Below are positions 1 through 8,868 of a stretch of DNA of 64,000 nt, one piece after another. How positions within the stretch are numbered: position 1 is the stretch's first letter; each line of letters begins with the position of its first letter. The notes beneath the pieces were generated by a model. It was given only the letters and a program-made list of their open reading frames with translations, had not been told where the DNA came from and made no database searches. Source of the stretch: Pseudomonas sp. GOM7. Its GTDB lineage: Bacteria > Pseudomonadota > Gammaproteobacteria > Pseudomonadales > Pseudomonadaceae. A program made the position numbers and the translations under genes. The DNA lies in NCBI RefSeq assembly GCF_026723825.1, contig NZ_CP113519.1:4216001-4280000 (forward strand), read 5' to 3'.

Positions 1-299
1 TGGCGGAAATGCTCATCGGCAAGGGGTTCGACCTGAGCATCTATGACCGCAACGTCGAATACGCCCGTGTCCACGGCGCCAACAAGGACTACATCGAGTC
101 GAAGATCCCGCACGTTTCCTCGCTGCTCAACAGTGATCTGGACGACGTGGTGGCGAAGGCCGACATCATCGTCCTGGGCAACAGCGACGAGCGCTTCGCC
201 AAGCTCGCCGAGCAGGCACCGAGCGGCAAGCGGGTGATCGACCTGGTGGGCTTCATGCCTCACGCCAGCAATGGCGTGGCCGAAGGCATCTGCTGGTAA
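1..299 (+). CDS. algD: GDP-mannose 6-dehydrogenase, C-terminal part (cut by window start)
   Basis: This is the last 98 residues of an open frame that enters from the left edge (first full codon at position 3) and stops with TAA at 297-299. It reads as the C-terminal NAD/UDP-sugar-dehydrogenase-type domain (LIGKGFDLSIYDRNVE, then VIDLVGF). AlgD oxidises GDP-mannose to GDP-mannuronate, the committed step and precursor for alginate in the cytoplasm. The identity rests on this fragment plus its place directly before alg8 at the head of a complete alginate operon. The promoter and N-terminal Rossmann domain lie outside the window. Confidence 0.93.
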   Translation, partial: AEMLIGKGFDLSIYDRNVEYARVHGANKDYIESKIPHVSSLLNSDLDDVVAKADIIVLGNSDERFAKLAEQAPSGKRVIDLVGFMPHASNGVAEGICW

Positions 300-310
300 C
301 GAGGCCGCGA

Positions 311-340
311 GCTACCGCCTGGTCAATCCCGGGCGGTAGC
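311..340 (+). other. Intercistronic hairpin between algD and alg8
   Basis: A perfect 9-bp stem (GCTACCGCC at 311-319, GGCGGTAGC at 332-340) with a 12-nt loop lies in the 52-bp gap between the algD stop and alg8 start. There is no T-run after it, so it does not look like an intrinsic terminator. A role in mRNA stability or partial attenuation is an inference. Confidence 0.6.
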
Positions 341-351
341 CGGAGACGCAT

Positions 352-1833
352 ATGGACAAGCTCAAGAACGGCCTCAATCAGGCCAGCGGCTGGATACTCT
401 ATCTCAGCCTGCTGATGCTCCTGGCACTGGCTCTGCCCCGTACGGTGTTCGACCCCGATTCGCGGAATTTCCTCCTGCTCATCGGCATCGTCGGCATCTG
501 GCGTTATTCCATGGGCGCCATGCACTTCGTGCGCGGCTGCCTGTTCCTTTACCTGGTGTACCCCTGGTATCGCCGCAAGGTGCAAAAACTCGGCAAGGAC
601 GCCGACCCCTCTCATGTATTTCTGATGGTCACCAGCTTCCGCATCGAGGCGCTGACCACCGCCATGGTCTACCGCTCGGTGATCCGCGAAGCGATCGACT
701 GCGGCTACCCCTGCACCGTGGTCTGCTCGATCGTCGAGCTCTCCGACGAGCTGCTGATCAAGAACCTCTGGGCCCAGGCCCAGCCGCCAGCACGGGTCAA
801 GCTGGACATCGTACGCATTCCCGGTACCGGCAAGCGTGACGGCCTGGCCCACGGCTTCCGCGCCATCTCCCGGCAGATGCCGGATCGCGATGCGGTGGTG
901 GCGGTGATCGATGGCGACACCGTGCTCGAAGCCGATGTGGTGAAGAAGACCGTGCCCTGGTTCAAGCTCTTCCCCAACGTCGGCGGCCTGACCACCAACG
1001 AGTTCTGCGAGGTACGCGGCAGCTACATCATGAGCGAGTGGCACAAGCTGCGCTTCGCCCAGCGTCACCTCAACATGTGCTCCATGGCGCTTTCCAAACG
1101 CGTGCTGACCATGACCGGGCGCATGTCGGTGTTCCGCGCCAGCGTGGTGACCGACCCCGAATTCATCCGCGACGTCGAAGCCGACCACCTGGAGCACTGG
1201 CGCCTGGGCCGCTTCCAGTTCCTCACCGGTGACGACAAATCTAGCTGGTACAGCCTGATGCGCCTGGGCTACGACACCTTCTACGTGCCGGACGCCGCCA
1301 TCAACACGGTGGAACACCCGCCGGAGAAGAGCTTCATCAAGGCCAGCCGCAAGCTGATGTTCCGCTGGTACGGCAACAACCTGCGGCAGAACTCGCGCGC
1401 CCTGCGTCTGGGCATGGGCCGCCTCGGTGCCTTCACCAGCCTGGTGCTGTTCGATCAGCGCGTGTCGATGTGGACCTGCATCCTCGGCCTGTGCGTGGCG
1501 ATCATCGCCAGCATCAAGTACAGCGTGATGTACCTGCTGGTCTATCTGCTGTGGATCGGCCTGACCCGCCTGATCCTGACCCTGCTGCTGATGCTGTCCG
1601 GCCACCGTATCGGCCCGGCCTACCCGGTGCTGCTCTATTACAACCAGATCGTCGGCGCCCTGGTGAAGATCTACGTGTTCTTCCGCCTCGATCAGCAGTC
1701 CTGGACGCGCCAGAACACCAAGCTCAACCGCGGCCTGTCCAGCTTCGCCAACTGGTTCAACAGTTGGTCGTCACGCGCCATGACCTTCTCTGCTGCCTCT
1801 GTATTCATCGCCGCGCTGCTGGCGCTGGTATGA
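352..1833 (+). CDS. alg8: Alginate polymerase catalytic subunit Alg8 (family 2 glycosyltransferase)
   Basis: The 493-residue inner-membrane glycosyltransferase polymerises mannuronate from GDP-mannuronate and starts moving the chain to the periplasm, working with Alg44. Hydrophobic segments are visible near residues 12-30, 40-72 and in several stretches from about 365 to the C-terminus. The cytoplasmic GT2 domain carries DGD at 187-189, TGDDK at 292-296 and an RW pair at 336-337, matching the substrate/metal and acceptor motifs of processive GT2 enzymes. Length matches the family. It follows algD and precedes alg44 by 26 bp. Confidence 0.96.
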   Translation: MDKLKNGLNQASGWILYLSLLMLLALALPRTVFDPDSRNFLLLIGIVGIWRYSMGAMHFVRGCLFLYLVYPWYRRKVQKLGKDADPSHVFLMVTSFRIEALTTAMVYRSVIREAIDCGYPCTVVCSIVELSDELLIKNLWAQAQPPARVKLDIVRIPGTGKRDGLAHGFRAISRQMPDRDAVVAVIDGDTVLEADVVKKTVPWFKLFPNVGGLTTNEFCEVRGSYIMSEWHKLRFAQRHLNMCSMALSKRVLTMTGRMSVFRASVVTDPEFIRDVEADHLEHWRLGRFQFLTGDDKSSWYSLMRLGYDTFYVPDAAINTVEHPPEKSFIKASRKLMFRWYGNNLRQNSRALRLGMGRLGAFTSLVLFDQRVSMWTCILGLCVAIIASIKYSVMYLLVYLLWIGLTRLILTLLLMLSGHRIGPAYPVLLYYNQIVGALVKIYVFFRLDQQSWTRQNTKLNRGLSSFANWFNSWSSRAMTFSAASVFIAALLALV

Positions 1834-1859
1834 CCGAACTCGAATAGGAATTAGCCACC

Positions 1860-3023
1860 ATGAACTCCGTCGCCAATCTCAACGTCGTCCATGAGTCCGA
1901 AGCCCAGCGCCAGCACGCCCGTGTCAAGCTGCCCGGGCGCCTGCGCTACACCACCGCCAAGGGCGAACGCGTCGATGCACGCCTGCAGGATGTCTCTGCC
2001 GGCGGTTTCAGCTTCACCAGCGAGAAAACCACACACAAGGTCGGTGACTATCACCGTGGCCAATTGCAGTTCCAGCTCGACGGCCTGGTGCTGGGGCTGG
2101 ATGTGGAATTCCAGGTCAACGCCGTGCAGGCCGAACACAACCGTGTCGGCTGCCAGTTCCATAACCTTGGCGCACGTGAAGCGGCGGCCCTGCGCCACCT
2201 GATCAGCGCGCATCTGGGTGGTGAGCTGATCAACGTCGGCGAGGTGCTGCACATCCTGCAGCGCGACAACTTCACCAAGGCACGCAAGAACGGTACGGGC
2301 GGCGGCATGAGCATGCTCGGTCGCCTGCGCGCCGTGACCTTCAGTGGCGCCATCTTCCTCGTCGGCCTGGCGGCCTTCGGCTACATCGGCAAGTCGGTGT
2401 ATGGCCTGTACTTCGTCACCCATGCCAAGTCGGCGCAGATCAGCCTGCCCGCGCTGCAGGTCACCATGCCGCGTGAAGGCAGCGTGCAGGCCCTGGTACA
2501 GCCAGACGCCGTGGTGGAAAAAGGTGCGCCCATCGCCACCTTCACCACCAGCATGCTGGAGATGCTCAAGGGCCACCTGGGTGAAGACCAGCTCGAACCG
2601 AGCCAGATCGAGGCCCTGTTCGCCCGCGAGATGCAGGGCACCCTGACCAGCCCGTGCAACTGCAAGGTTGCTCGCCAACTGGTGGCCGACGGTCAGTTCG
2701 CCAGCAAGGGCGACGTGATCTTCGAGCTGGTGCCACAGGACGGCGTCGCCACCGTCGCCGCCAGCTTCCCCTATCGCAACCTGGAACAGGCACGCCCCGG
2801 CACCCCGGTGACCTTCAAGGTGGCCGGTGAGGACGAAGCCCGTCATGGCCAGATCATCAGCACCAGCCTGCACGACGGCGGCCTGAGTTCGGACATCCGC
2901 GTGGTGATCAAACCGCAGGACGTACTGCCGGCCAGCCTCGCCGGCCAGCCGGTGGACGTGGTCATCGACCGTGGCCCGTCCCTCGGCGGTCTGGTCGACC
3001 ACGCCGTAGCCGCCGGCCGCTGA
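1860..3023 (+). CDS. alg44: Alginate co-polymerase Alg44, c-di-GMP receptor (PilZ domain)
   Basis: This 387-residue protein activates Alg8 when it binds c-di-GMP. The N-terminal PilZ domain shows the RxxxR motif at R17/R21 and the DxSxxG motif at D44/S46/G49, the residues that bind c-di-GMP in the P. aeruginosa protein. One membrane segment lies near residues 160-182. The periplasmic remainder resembles the membrane-fusion-protein fold (lipoyl-like halves around residues 195-300). It lies between alg8 and algK, with 10 bp to algK. The intact PilZ motif implies the cluster is under post-translational c-di-GMP control. Confidence 0.96.
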   Translation: MNSVANLNVVHESEAQRQHARVKLPGRLRYTTAKGERVDARLQDVSAGGFSFTSEKTTHKVGDYHRGQLQFQLDGLVLGLDVEFQVNAVQAEHNRVGCQFHNLGAREAAALRHLISAHLGGELINVGEVLHILQRDNFTKARKNGTGGGMSMLGRLRAVTFSGAIFLVGLAAFGYIGKSVYGLYFVTHAKSAQISLPALQVTMPREGSVQALVQPDAVVEKGAPIATFTTSMLEMLKGHLGEDQLEPSQIEALFAREMQGTLTSPCNCKVARQLVADGQFASKGDVIFELVPQDGVATVAASFPYRNLEQARPGTPVTFKVAGEDEARHGQIISTSLHDGGLSSDIRVVIKPQDVLPASLAGQPVDVVIDRGPSLGGLVDHAVAAGR

Positions 3024-3033
3024 GGAGATCGCC

Positions 3034-4410
3034 GTGAGCATGCCTCTACTTCGCCCTGCCCTGCTCGGCCTGGCCGTCAGCGCCACGCTGGTCGGCTGCG
3101 CCGGCCTGCCGGACGAGCGCCTGGCCCGCGAAGCCCTGCAAAGCGGCGATCAGCAGACTGCCGAATGGCATTTCCGCCAACTCGCCGAGATGGGCTACAG
3201 CAACGCGCAGATCGGCCTGGCCGATATCTACGCGGCCAGCGGCCAGAACCAGGACATGCAGGAAGCCGAGCGCATCTATCGCCAGGCCCTGGATGGCTCA
3301 CCGCGCGCCGAAGCGCGCCTGGGCAAGCTGCTGGCGCGCAAGCCCGGCAGCACCCTGGTCGAGCGCCGCGAGGCCGCCGAACTGCTGGAACGTGCCAACC
3401 GCGCTGGCGAGCCCAGCGCGCTGCTGCCCCTGACCGAACTCTACCTGTTCTACCCACAGGACTTTCCCACCATGAACGTTGCCCAGCGTATCCATGACTG
3501 GCGCCAGCAGGGCCTGCCGCAGGCCGAACTGGCGCAGATTCTCCTGTACCGCAGCGAAGGTTCCTACGATCAGCACCTCGGCGAGATCGAACGCATCTGC
3601 CAGGCGCGCCTGACTCAGGAAGAAGCCTGCTATGCCGAACTGGCCACGGTCTATCAGAAGCAGGATCGCGCCGATGCCCGCGATGCCCTGACCGAGCGGC
3701 TGCTGGCCGGCTACCGCGCCGGTCGCGTCTCGCCCAACCAGGTCGAGGCCGTGGCCGGGGTGCTGAGCGACCCCGAACTGGGCCAGCCGCAACCACAACG
3801 CGCGCAGGAGCTGCTGGAAGCCATCGCCCCGGATTACCCCGCCGCCTGGGTCAGCCTGGCCCGCCTGCTCTACGACTACCCGCAGCAGGGCGATACCGAA
3901 ACCCTGCTCGGCTACCTGGACAAGGGCCGCGAAGCCGCCCTGCCGCGCGCCGAACTGCTGCTCGGACGCCTGTACTACGAGGGCAAGCTGCTGCCCAAGC
4001 AGCCGCACAAGGCCGAGGAACACCTGCGCAAGGCCGCCCCCAGCGAGCCCAGCGCCAACTACTACCTGGGGCAGATCTACCTGCGCGGCTACCTCGGTGA
4101 GGTCTATGCGCAGAAGGCCCTCGACCACCTGCTCAGCGCCGCCCGCGCCGGCCAGCTCAGCGCCGACTTCGCCCTGGCGCAGATGTACAGCCAGAAACGC
4201 GGCATCAAGCCGGATCCGGTCAATGCCTACGTCTTCAGCCAACTGGCCCTGCCCCGCCAGACGCCGCAGACCCAGGAGCTGGCCGACGCCATCGCCGCCA
4301 GCCTGACCCCAGCCCAACTGGCCGAAGGCCAGCGCCTGCTGCGCGAAGAGCGCGAGGTGCGCGGCAACGTCCTGCAGCAGCAGGCCGCCCTGCAGGTCAG
4401 CCAGCCATGA
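3034..4410 (+). CDS. algK: Alginate secretion lipoprotein AlgK (TPR/Sel1-like scaffold)
   Basis: The 458-residue outer-membrane lipoprotein helps localise the AlgE porin and links it to the periplasmic machinery. A lipoprotein signal ends in L19-V20-G21-C22, giving an acylated Cys22. The rest is helical repeat sequence of the TPR/Sel1 type (for example AEWHFRQLAEMGYSNAQIGL and ARLGKLLA stretches). A GTG start at 3034 is used here. An ATG two codons later (3040) is possible and would shorten the signal by two residues. It overlaps algE by 4 bp (ATGA). Confidence 0.94.
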   Translation: MSMPLLRPALLGLAVSATLVGCAGLPDERLAREALQSGDQQTAEWHFRQLAEMGYSNAQIGLADIYAASGQNQDMQEAERIYRQALDGSPRAEARLGKLLARKPGSTLVERREAAELLERANRAGEPSALLPLTELYLFYPQDFPTMNVAQRIHDWRQQGLPQAELAQILLYRSEGSYDQHLGEIERICQARLTQEEACYAELATVYQKQDRADARDALTERLLAGYRAGRVSPNQVEAVAGVLSDPELGQPQPQRAQELLEAIAPDYPAAWVSLARLLYDYPQQGDTETLLGYLDKGREAALPRAELLLGRLYYEGKLLPKQPHKAEEHLRKAAPSEPSANYYLGQIYLRGYLGEVYAQKALDHLLSAARAGQLSADFALAQMYSQKRGIKPDPVNAYVFSQLALPRQTPQTQELADAIAASLTPAQLAEGQRLLREEREVRGNVLQQQAALQVSQP

Positions 4411-5873
4411 ACAAGGATTTCTGCATGCAGTTAAACAGGATCGTCAGCCAACTGGGCCTGAGTGCCAGCCTGCTGGTCGCCAGTGCCGCCAGCACCGCCT
4501 GGGCGGCGGAGGTACCGAGGAATTTCGGCCTGGACGTGAAGATCACCGCACAATCGGAAGACGACCGTGACCTCGGCACCCGCGAGGGTGGCGACGTCAG
4601 CGGTCTCGGCCTCGACCTGCGCCCCTGGGTCTATGGCGAACGTGGCGACTGGAGCGCCTTCGCCATGGGTCAGGCGGTCACCGCCACCGACACCATCGAA
4701 ACCGACCCGTTGCAGGACGACGGCGAAGACAGCACACAGCGCGGCGACGCGCGCCAGCCGGACAAGAGCTACCTGGCCATGCGCGAGTTCTGGGTCGACT
4801 ACGCCGGCCTCACCGCCTATCCCGGCGAACACCTGCGCGTGGGCCGCCAGCGCCTGCGCAGCGATGACGGGGCCTGGATGGACACCAATATCGAAGCTGT
4901 GCAATGGCAATTCGATACCACCCTGTTGCGCGCCAAGGCCGGCGTCGCCGAGCGTTTCTCCGAATACCGCACCGACCTCGATGACCTGGCGCCCGAGGAC
5001 GAGGATCGCCGCCACTACTTCGCCAGCCTCGACTACCAGTGGACGCCCGGCCACCGCATCGGCGCCAACCTCCATCACAGCCGCGACGACGGCCATCTGG
5101 CGCGGCCCGGCGAGCGTCTCGACGAACTGAGCAAGCGCTACACCGGCGACCTGACCTGGTACGGCTTGCATGCCGATGGCGGTTTCTTCGAGCGCAACTC
5201 GCGCAACCGTCTCAACTACTGGGCGCAGTTCACCTGGCTCAAGGGCGACACCGATCAGTTGCAACAGCAGGTGGTCGGCAACGAACGCCAGGCCACCGGC
5301 TCGCGCAGCCAGGACGTGGATGCCTGGGCCGTGGATCTGGGCCTGCGCTACGACCTCGACGACAACTGGAAGGTCGGCGCCGCCTACTCCCGCGGCAGCG
5401 GCGGTGGCGACGAGGACAAGTCGCGGCAGTTCATGCAGACCGGCCTGCACAGCAACCGCGCCAATTTCACCGGCGTCGAATCGCGCCTGCACCGTTATGG
5501 CGAGGCCTTCCGTGGCGAGCTGTCCAACCTGCAGGTGGCCAGCGCCTTCAGCTCCTGGGAGCTGAACGAGGACTACGACGCCAGCCTGGTCTACCACCGC
5601 TTCTGGCGCGTCGACGGCGATCAGGACGTCGGCGACAGCGGCATCACCGCGCCCCTGGTGGCCGGCGAGAAAGACCTCGGCCAGGAGGTCGACCTGGTGC
5701 TGACCCGCTACTTCAAGCAGGGCCTGTTGCCGGCGGCCGTGGCCGAACAACTGGACGAGCGCTCGGCCCTGGTACGCCTGCGTGCCGGCGTGTTCCGCCC
5801 GGGCGATGCCTACGGCAGCGGCACCGACTCGGTGATGCACCGCGCCTTCGTCGATTTCATCTGGCGCTTCTGA
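4407..5873 (+). CDS. algE: Alginate export porin AlgE (outer-membrane beta-barrel)
   Basis: The 488-residue protein is the outer-membrane channel through which alginate leaves the cell. It has a signal peptide with a likely cut after AWA near residue 33, then alternating amphipathic strands rich in Arg, Asp and aromatic residues, and it ends in WRF, the terminal aromatic expected of outer-membrane barrels. Many Arg residues fit the positively charged pore known for AlgE. The start overlaps the algK stop in an ATGA arrangement, suggesting coupled translation. An alternative internal Met is at residue 7. Confidence 0.95.
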   Translation: MNKDFCMQLNRIVSQLGLSASLLVASAASTAWAAEVPRNFGLDVKITAQSEDDRDLGTREGGDVSGLGLDLRPWVYGERGDWSAFAMGQAVTATDTIETDPLQDDGEDSTQRGDARQPDKSYLAMREFWVDYAGLTAYPGEHLRVGRQRLRSDDGAWMDTNIEAVQWQFDTTLLRAKAGVAERFSEYRTDLDDLAPEDEDRRHYFASLDYQWTPGHRIGANLHHSRDDGHLARPGERLDELSKRYTGDLTWYGLHADGGFFERNSRNRLNYWAQFTWLKGDTDQLQQQVVGNERQATGSRSQDVDAWAVDLGLRYDLDDNWKVGAAYSRGSGGGDEDKSRQFMQTGLHSNRANFTGVESRLHRYGEAFRGELSNLQVASAFSSWELNEDYDASLVYHRFWRVDGDQDVGDSGITAPLVAGEKDLGQEVDLVLTRYFKQGLLPAAVAEQLDERSALVRLRAGVFRPGDAYGSGTDSVMHRAFVDFIWRF

Positions 5874-5884
5874 GGGATCGGATC

Positions 5885-7417
5885 ATGCAACCCAATGGCT
5901 TAGCCCTACCCCTGCTGCTCAGCGCACTGTGCCTCACGGCGCCGCTGGCCCAGGCCAACCCCGAGCAGCAACAGTTCGACTACCGCGTGCGCAGCGCCCC
6001 GGCCGACGAGCTGCACATGGAAGCGCCCAAGCTGCCGGATCTGTCCGGCTACACCAAGGAGGCCGTGCTGGCGAAGATCCCGCACGGCGCCAAAGGCAAG
6101 GTGGTGGTACGGCGCATGCTGCGCCAGGACGCCCTCAAGGACTTCACCGGCGGCAACGAGCGTCTGCGCGAATGGATCAAGCGCCAGCAGGGCATGCCCC
6201 AGGCGATCTTCATCGAAGGCGGCCTGGTCACCGCGCAGGATCTGGCCAAGGCCCTGCCCGACAGCCAGTTCGCCGAGCAGGCGCCGGGGGTGTACATCGC
6301 CCGCCTGCCCATAGTCGTGGCCGAGGGCGCGGCGCTGCACATCGGCCAGGACACCCGCGAACTGCGCCTGTCACAGGAGCGCGGTGCGTTCCTGATCAAC
6401 GACGGCCTGATGTTCATTACCGATACCCGCGTCACTGCCTGGCGCGAGGCCGACAACGGCCCGGCCACCTTCCGCGATCCCAAGGAGTTCCGCCCCTTCC
6501 TGGTGTCCTGGGGCGGTAGCGAGCTGTACATCGCCAGCAGCGTGATCACCAGCCTGGGTTACGACAACTCCAAGTCCTATGGCGTGTCGATCACCCAGTA
6601 CACGCCGAACATGCATGCACGCCTGCAACGCCCGGAACCGACCGGCTGGTTGATCGACTCGGAATTCGTCGACCACTGGTACGGCTTCTACTGCTACGAG
6701 GCGCAGAACGTGGTGATCAAGGGCAACACCTACCGCGACAACATCGTCTACGGCATCGACCCGCACGACCGCTCGCACGGCCTGATCATCGCCGAGAACG
6801 AGGTGTTCGGTACCAAGAAGAAGCACGGCATCATCATCTCGCGCGAGGTCAACGATAGCTGGATCATCAACAACCAGAGCTACGACAACAAGCTCTCGGG
6901 CATCGTCATCGACCGTAACAGCGTGCGCAACCTGATCGCCCACAACCGCGTGCACGGCAACCACTCCGACGGCATCACCCTGTACGAGAGCGGCGACAAC
7001 CTGCTGTGGGGCAATCAGGTGCTGGGCAACCAGCGCCACGGCATACGCATCCGCAACAGCGAGAACATCCGCCTGTACGAGAACGTCGCGGCGCTCAACC
7101 AGCTCACCGGCGTCTACGGCCACATCAAGGATCTGTCCGACACCGACCGCAACCTGAAGCTCGACCCGTTCGACACCAAGGTGTCGATGATCATCGTCGG
7201 CGGCACCCTGGCCGGTAACGGCTCCAGCCCCATCAACATCGACTCGCCGCTGTCGGTCGAGCTGTACCGCGTGAAGATGCTCGCCCCGAGCAAGAGCACC
7301 GGCATCCAGCTGGCCGGCATTCTCGGCGAGAAACAGGACGAAATCCTCGACCTGCTGCTGCGCAAGCGCCAACCCGTGCTGATCGACCCGGTCGGCCCTG
7401 CGCAGATGACCAACTGA
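5885..7417 (+). CDS. algG: Mannuronan C5-epimerase AlgG
   Basis: The 510-residue periplasmic enzyme converts mannuronate to guluronate in the polymer. The chosen ATG at 5885, 11 bp after algE, gives a signal peptide ending in LAQA (residue 23-24). A much longer upstream reading frame is only the algE shadow. The right-handed beta-helix is visible as repeated N/G-rich turns from about residue 220 (VVIKGNTYRDN, SWIINNQSYDN, NLIAHNRVHGN). The catalytic DPHD signature is at 292-295, followed by H298. It belongs to the same transcript as algX, 12 bp downstream. Confidence 0.95.
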   Translation: MQPNGLALPLLLSALCLTAPLAQANPEQQQFDYRVRSAPADELHMEAPKLPDLSGYTKEAVLAKIPHGAKGKVVVRRMLRQDALKDFTGGNERLREWIKRQQGMPQAIFIEGGLVTAQDLAKALPDSQFAEQAPGVYIARLPIVVAEGAALHIGQDTRELRLSQERGAFLINDGLMFITDTRVTAWREADNGPATFRDPKEFRPFLVSWGGSELYIASSVITSLGYDNSKSYGVSITQYTPNMHARLQRPEPTGWLIDSEFVDHWYGFYCYEAQNVVIKGNTYRDNIVYGIDPHDRSHGLIIAENEVFGTKKKHGIIISREVNDSWIINNQSYDNKLSGIVIDRNSVRNLIAHNRVHGNHSDGITLYESGDNLLWGNQVLGNQRHGIRIRNSENIRLYENVAALNQLTGVYGHIKDLSDTDRNLKLDPFDTKVSMIIVGGTLAGNGSSPINIDSPLSVELYRVKMLAPSKSTGIQLAGILGEKQDEILDLLLRKRQPVLIDPVGPAQMTN

Positions 7418-7429
7418 CGAGGCCCAAGC

Positions 7430-8860
7430 ATGAGCGTATCCAAACTCAAGACCCTCGCCCTGGCGGTGACCTGCGCCGCCTACGGCAGCCTGCTGCAGGC
7501 CGCCGAACGCCCCGCTCCAGAGTATCAGGTGCAGGACTGCTGCTCGCTGTGCCCGGCCGCGCACGATGCCAGCAACTACACCACCAACTACATGAAGAAC
7601 TTCGTCACCCTGCTCGACGCCCGCGATGGCTGGCTGTTCCGCAGCGTGGAAGACCTGCGCACCGAGTTCGGCACCAACGAGACCGGCTACCGCTACCTCA
7701 AGGAACTGCGCGACGGCCTCAAGCAACGTGGCGTGGAACTGGTGGTGGTCTACCAACCCACGCGCGGCCTGGTCAATCGGGAAAAGCTCGCCCCCGAGGA
7801 GTACCAGCGCTTCGATTACGACAAGGCCCTGCGCAACTACCGCCAGACCCTGGCGCGCTTCGAGCAACTGGGCATCTGGGTGCCGGATCTGACGCCGCTG
7901 ACCGACGAGAAGGACGCCAAGGAGTTCTACTTCCGCCGCGACCAGCACTGGACCCCCTACGGCGCCGAACGCACCGCGCGCCTGGTGGCCGAGACGATCA
8001 AGCGCATCCCCGGCTTCAGCGATCTGCCGCAGAAGGAGTTCGTCACCGAGCGCATCGGCCTGATGGGCAAGACCGGCACCATGCAGAATGTCGCCAGCCA
8101 GCTCTGCGGCACCGGCTATGCCGTGCAGTACGTCGACCAGTTCCTCACCGAACCCAAGGATGCCAGTGGCGGCGATGCCCTGTTCGGCGACGAAAGCAGC
8201 CCGCAGATCGCTCTGATCGGTACCAGCCACAGCGGCAAGAACTACAACTTCGGCGGTTTTCTCGAACAGTACCTGGGCACCGACGTGCTCAACGCCGCCT
8301 TCCCCGGCGGCGGCCTGGAAGGGGCGATGCTCGAATACCTGGCCAGCGATGCGTTCCAGAATGACCCGCCGAAAATCATCGTGTGGGAATTCTCACCGCT
8401 CTACGACCTGGCCTCGGACAAGACCCACCGCCAGCTCATGGCGGCGCTGAACAATGGCTGCAGCGGCCAGACCGCGTTGCTGAGCAGCGAGAAACGCCTG
8501 CGCCCCGGCAGCAACGAGGTGCTGGTCAATGGCCAGAACAAGTTGCTGACCCTGCCCGGCAACCGCCACCAGCTTGACCTGCGTTTCAGCGACACCTCGA
8601 TCAAGCGCATCGACGCGACCATCTGGTACCTCAATGGCCAGCGCGAACAGCTCAAGCTGGAAAAGCCCAACACCGTCGACACCGACGGGCGTTTCACCTT
8701 CGAGCTGCGCGACGGGCCGGGCTGGGGCGAGGAGAACTTCTTCGCCCTGGAACTCCAGAAGCCCGAGGACAGCGCCGACGACGTCAAGGTGCAGGCCAGC
8801 CTGTGCCAACGTCCCTCCGGCCCTGCCCAGCAGGTCGCCCACAACGCCACCGAAAGCTGA
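7430..8860 (+). CDS. algX: Alginate O-acetyltransferase AlgX (SGNH-like)
   Basis: The 476-residue periplasmic protein acetylates alginate at the polymer and is also needed for a stable export complex. A signal peptide (residues 1-24) precedes an SGNH-hydrolase-like domain. The catalytic residues are visible as D171-x-H173 (RRDQHWTPYG) and S266 (GTSHSG). These sit three positions before the known P. aeruginosa set. A C-terminal carbohydrate-binding beta domain follows (about residues 340-470). An N-terminal Cys pair (QDCCSLC) fits the family. It sits between algG and algL. Confidence 0.95.
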   Translation: MSVSKLKTLALAVTCAAYGSLLQAAERPAPEYQVQDCCSLCPAAHDASNYTTNYMKNFVTLLDARDGWLFRSVEDLRTEFGTNETGYRYLKELRDGLKQRGVELVVVYQPTRGLVNREKLAPEEYQRFDYDKALRNYRQTLARFEQLGIWVPDLTPLTDEKDAKEFYFRRDQHWTPYGAERTARLVAETIKRIPGFSDLPQKEFVTERIGLMGKTGTMQNVASQLCGTGYAVQYVDQFLTEPKDASGGDALFGDESSPQIALIGTSHSGKNYNFGGFLEQYLGTDVLNAAFPGGGLEGAMLEYLASDAFQNDPPKIIVWEFSPLYDLASDKTHRQLMAALNNGCSGQTALLSSEKRLRPGSNEVLVNGQNKLLTLPGNRHQLDLRFSDTSIKRIDATIWYLNGQREQLKLEKPNTVDTDGRFTFELRDGPGWGEENFFALELQKPEDSADDVKVQASLCQRPSGPAQQVAHNATES

Positions 8861-8868
8861 GGTTCGCC

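Noticed and set aside
253..8230. Long antisense reading frames across the alginate genes (for example 253-1605, 3298-4317, 4431-5840, 6371-8230 on the - strand)
   Set aside because: They mirror highly supported genes in GC-rich DNA, are rich in His/Gln/Ala/Val runs typical of shadows, and have no ribosome sites or family motifs.
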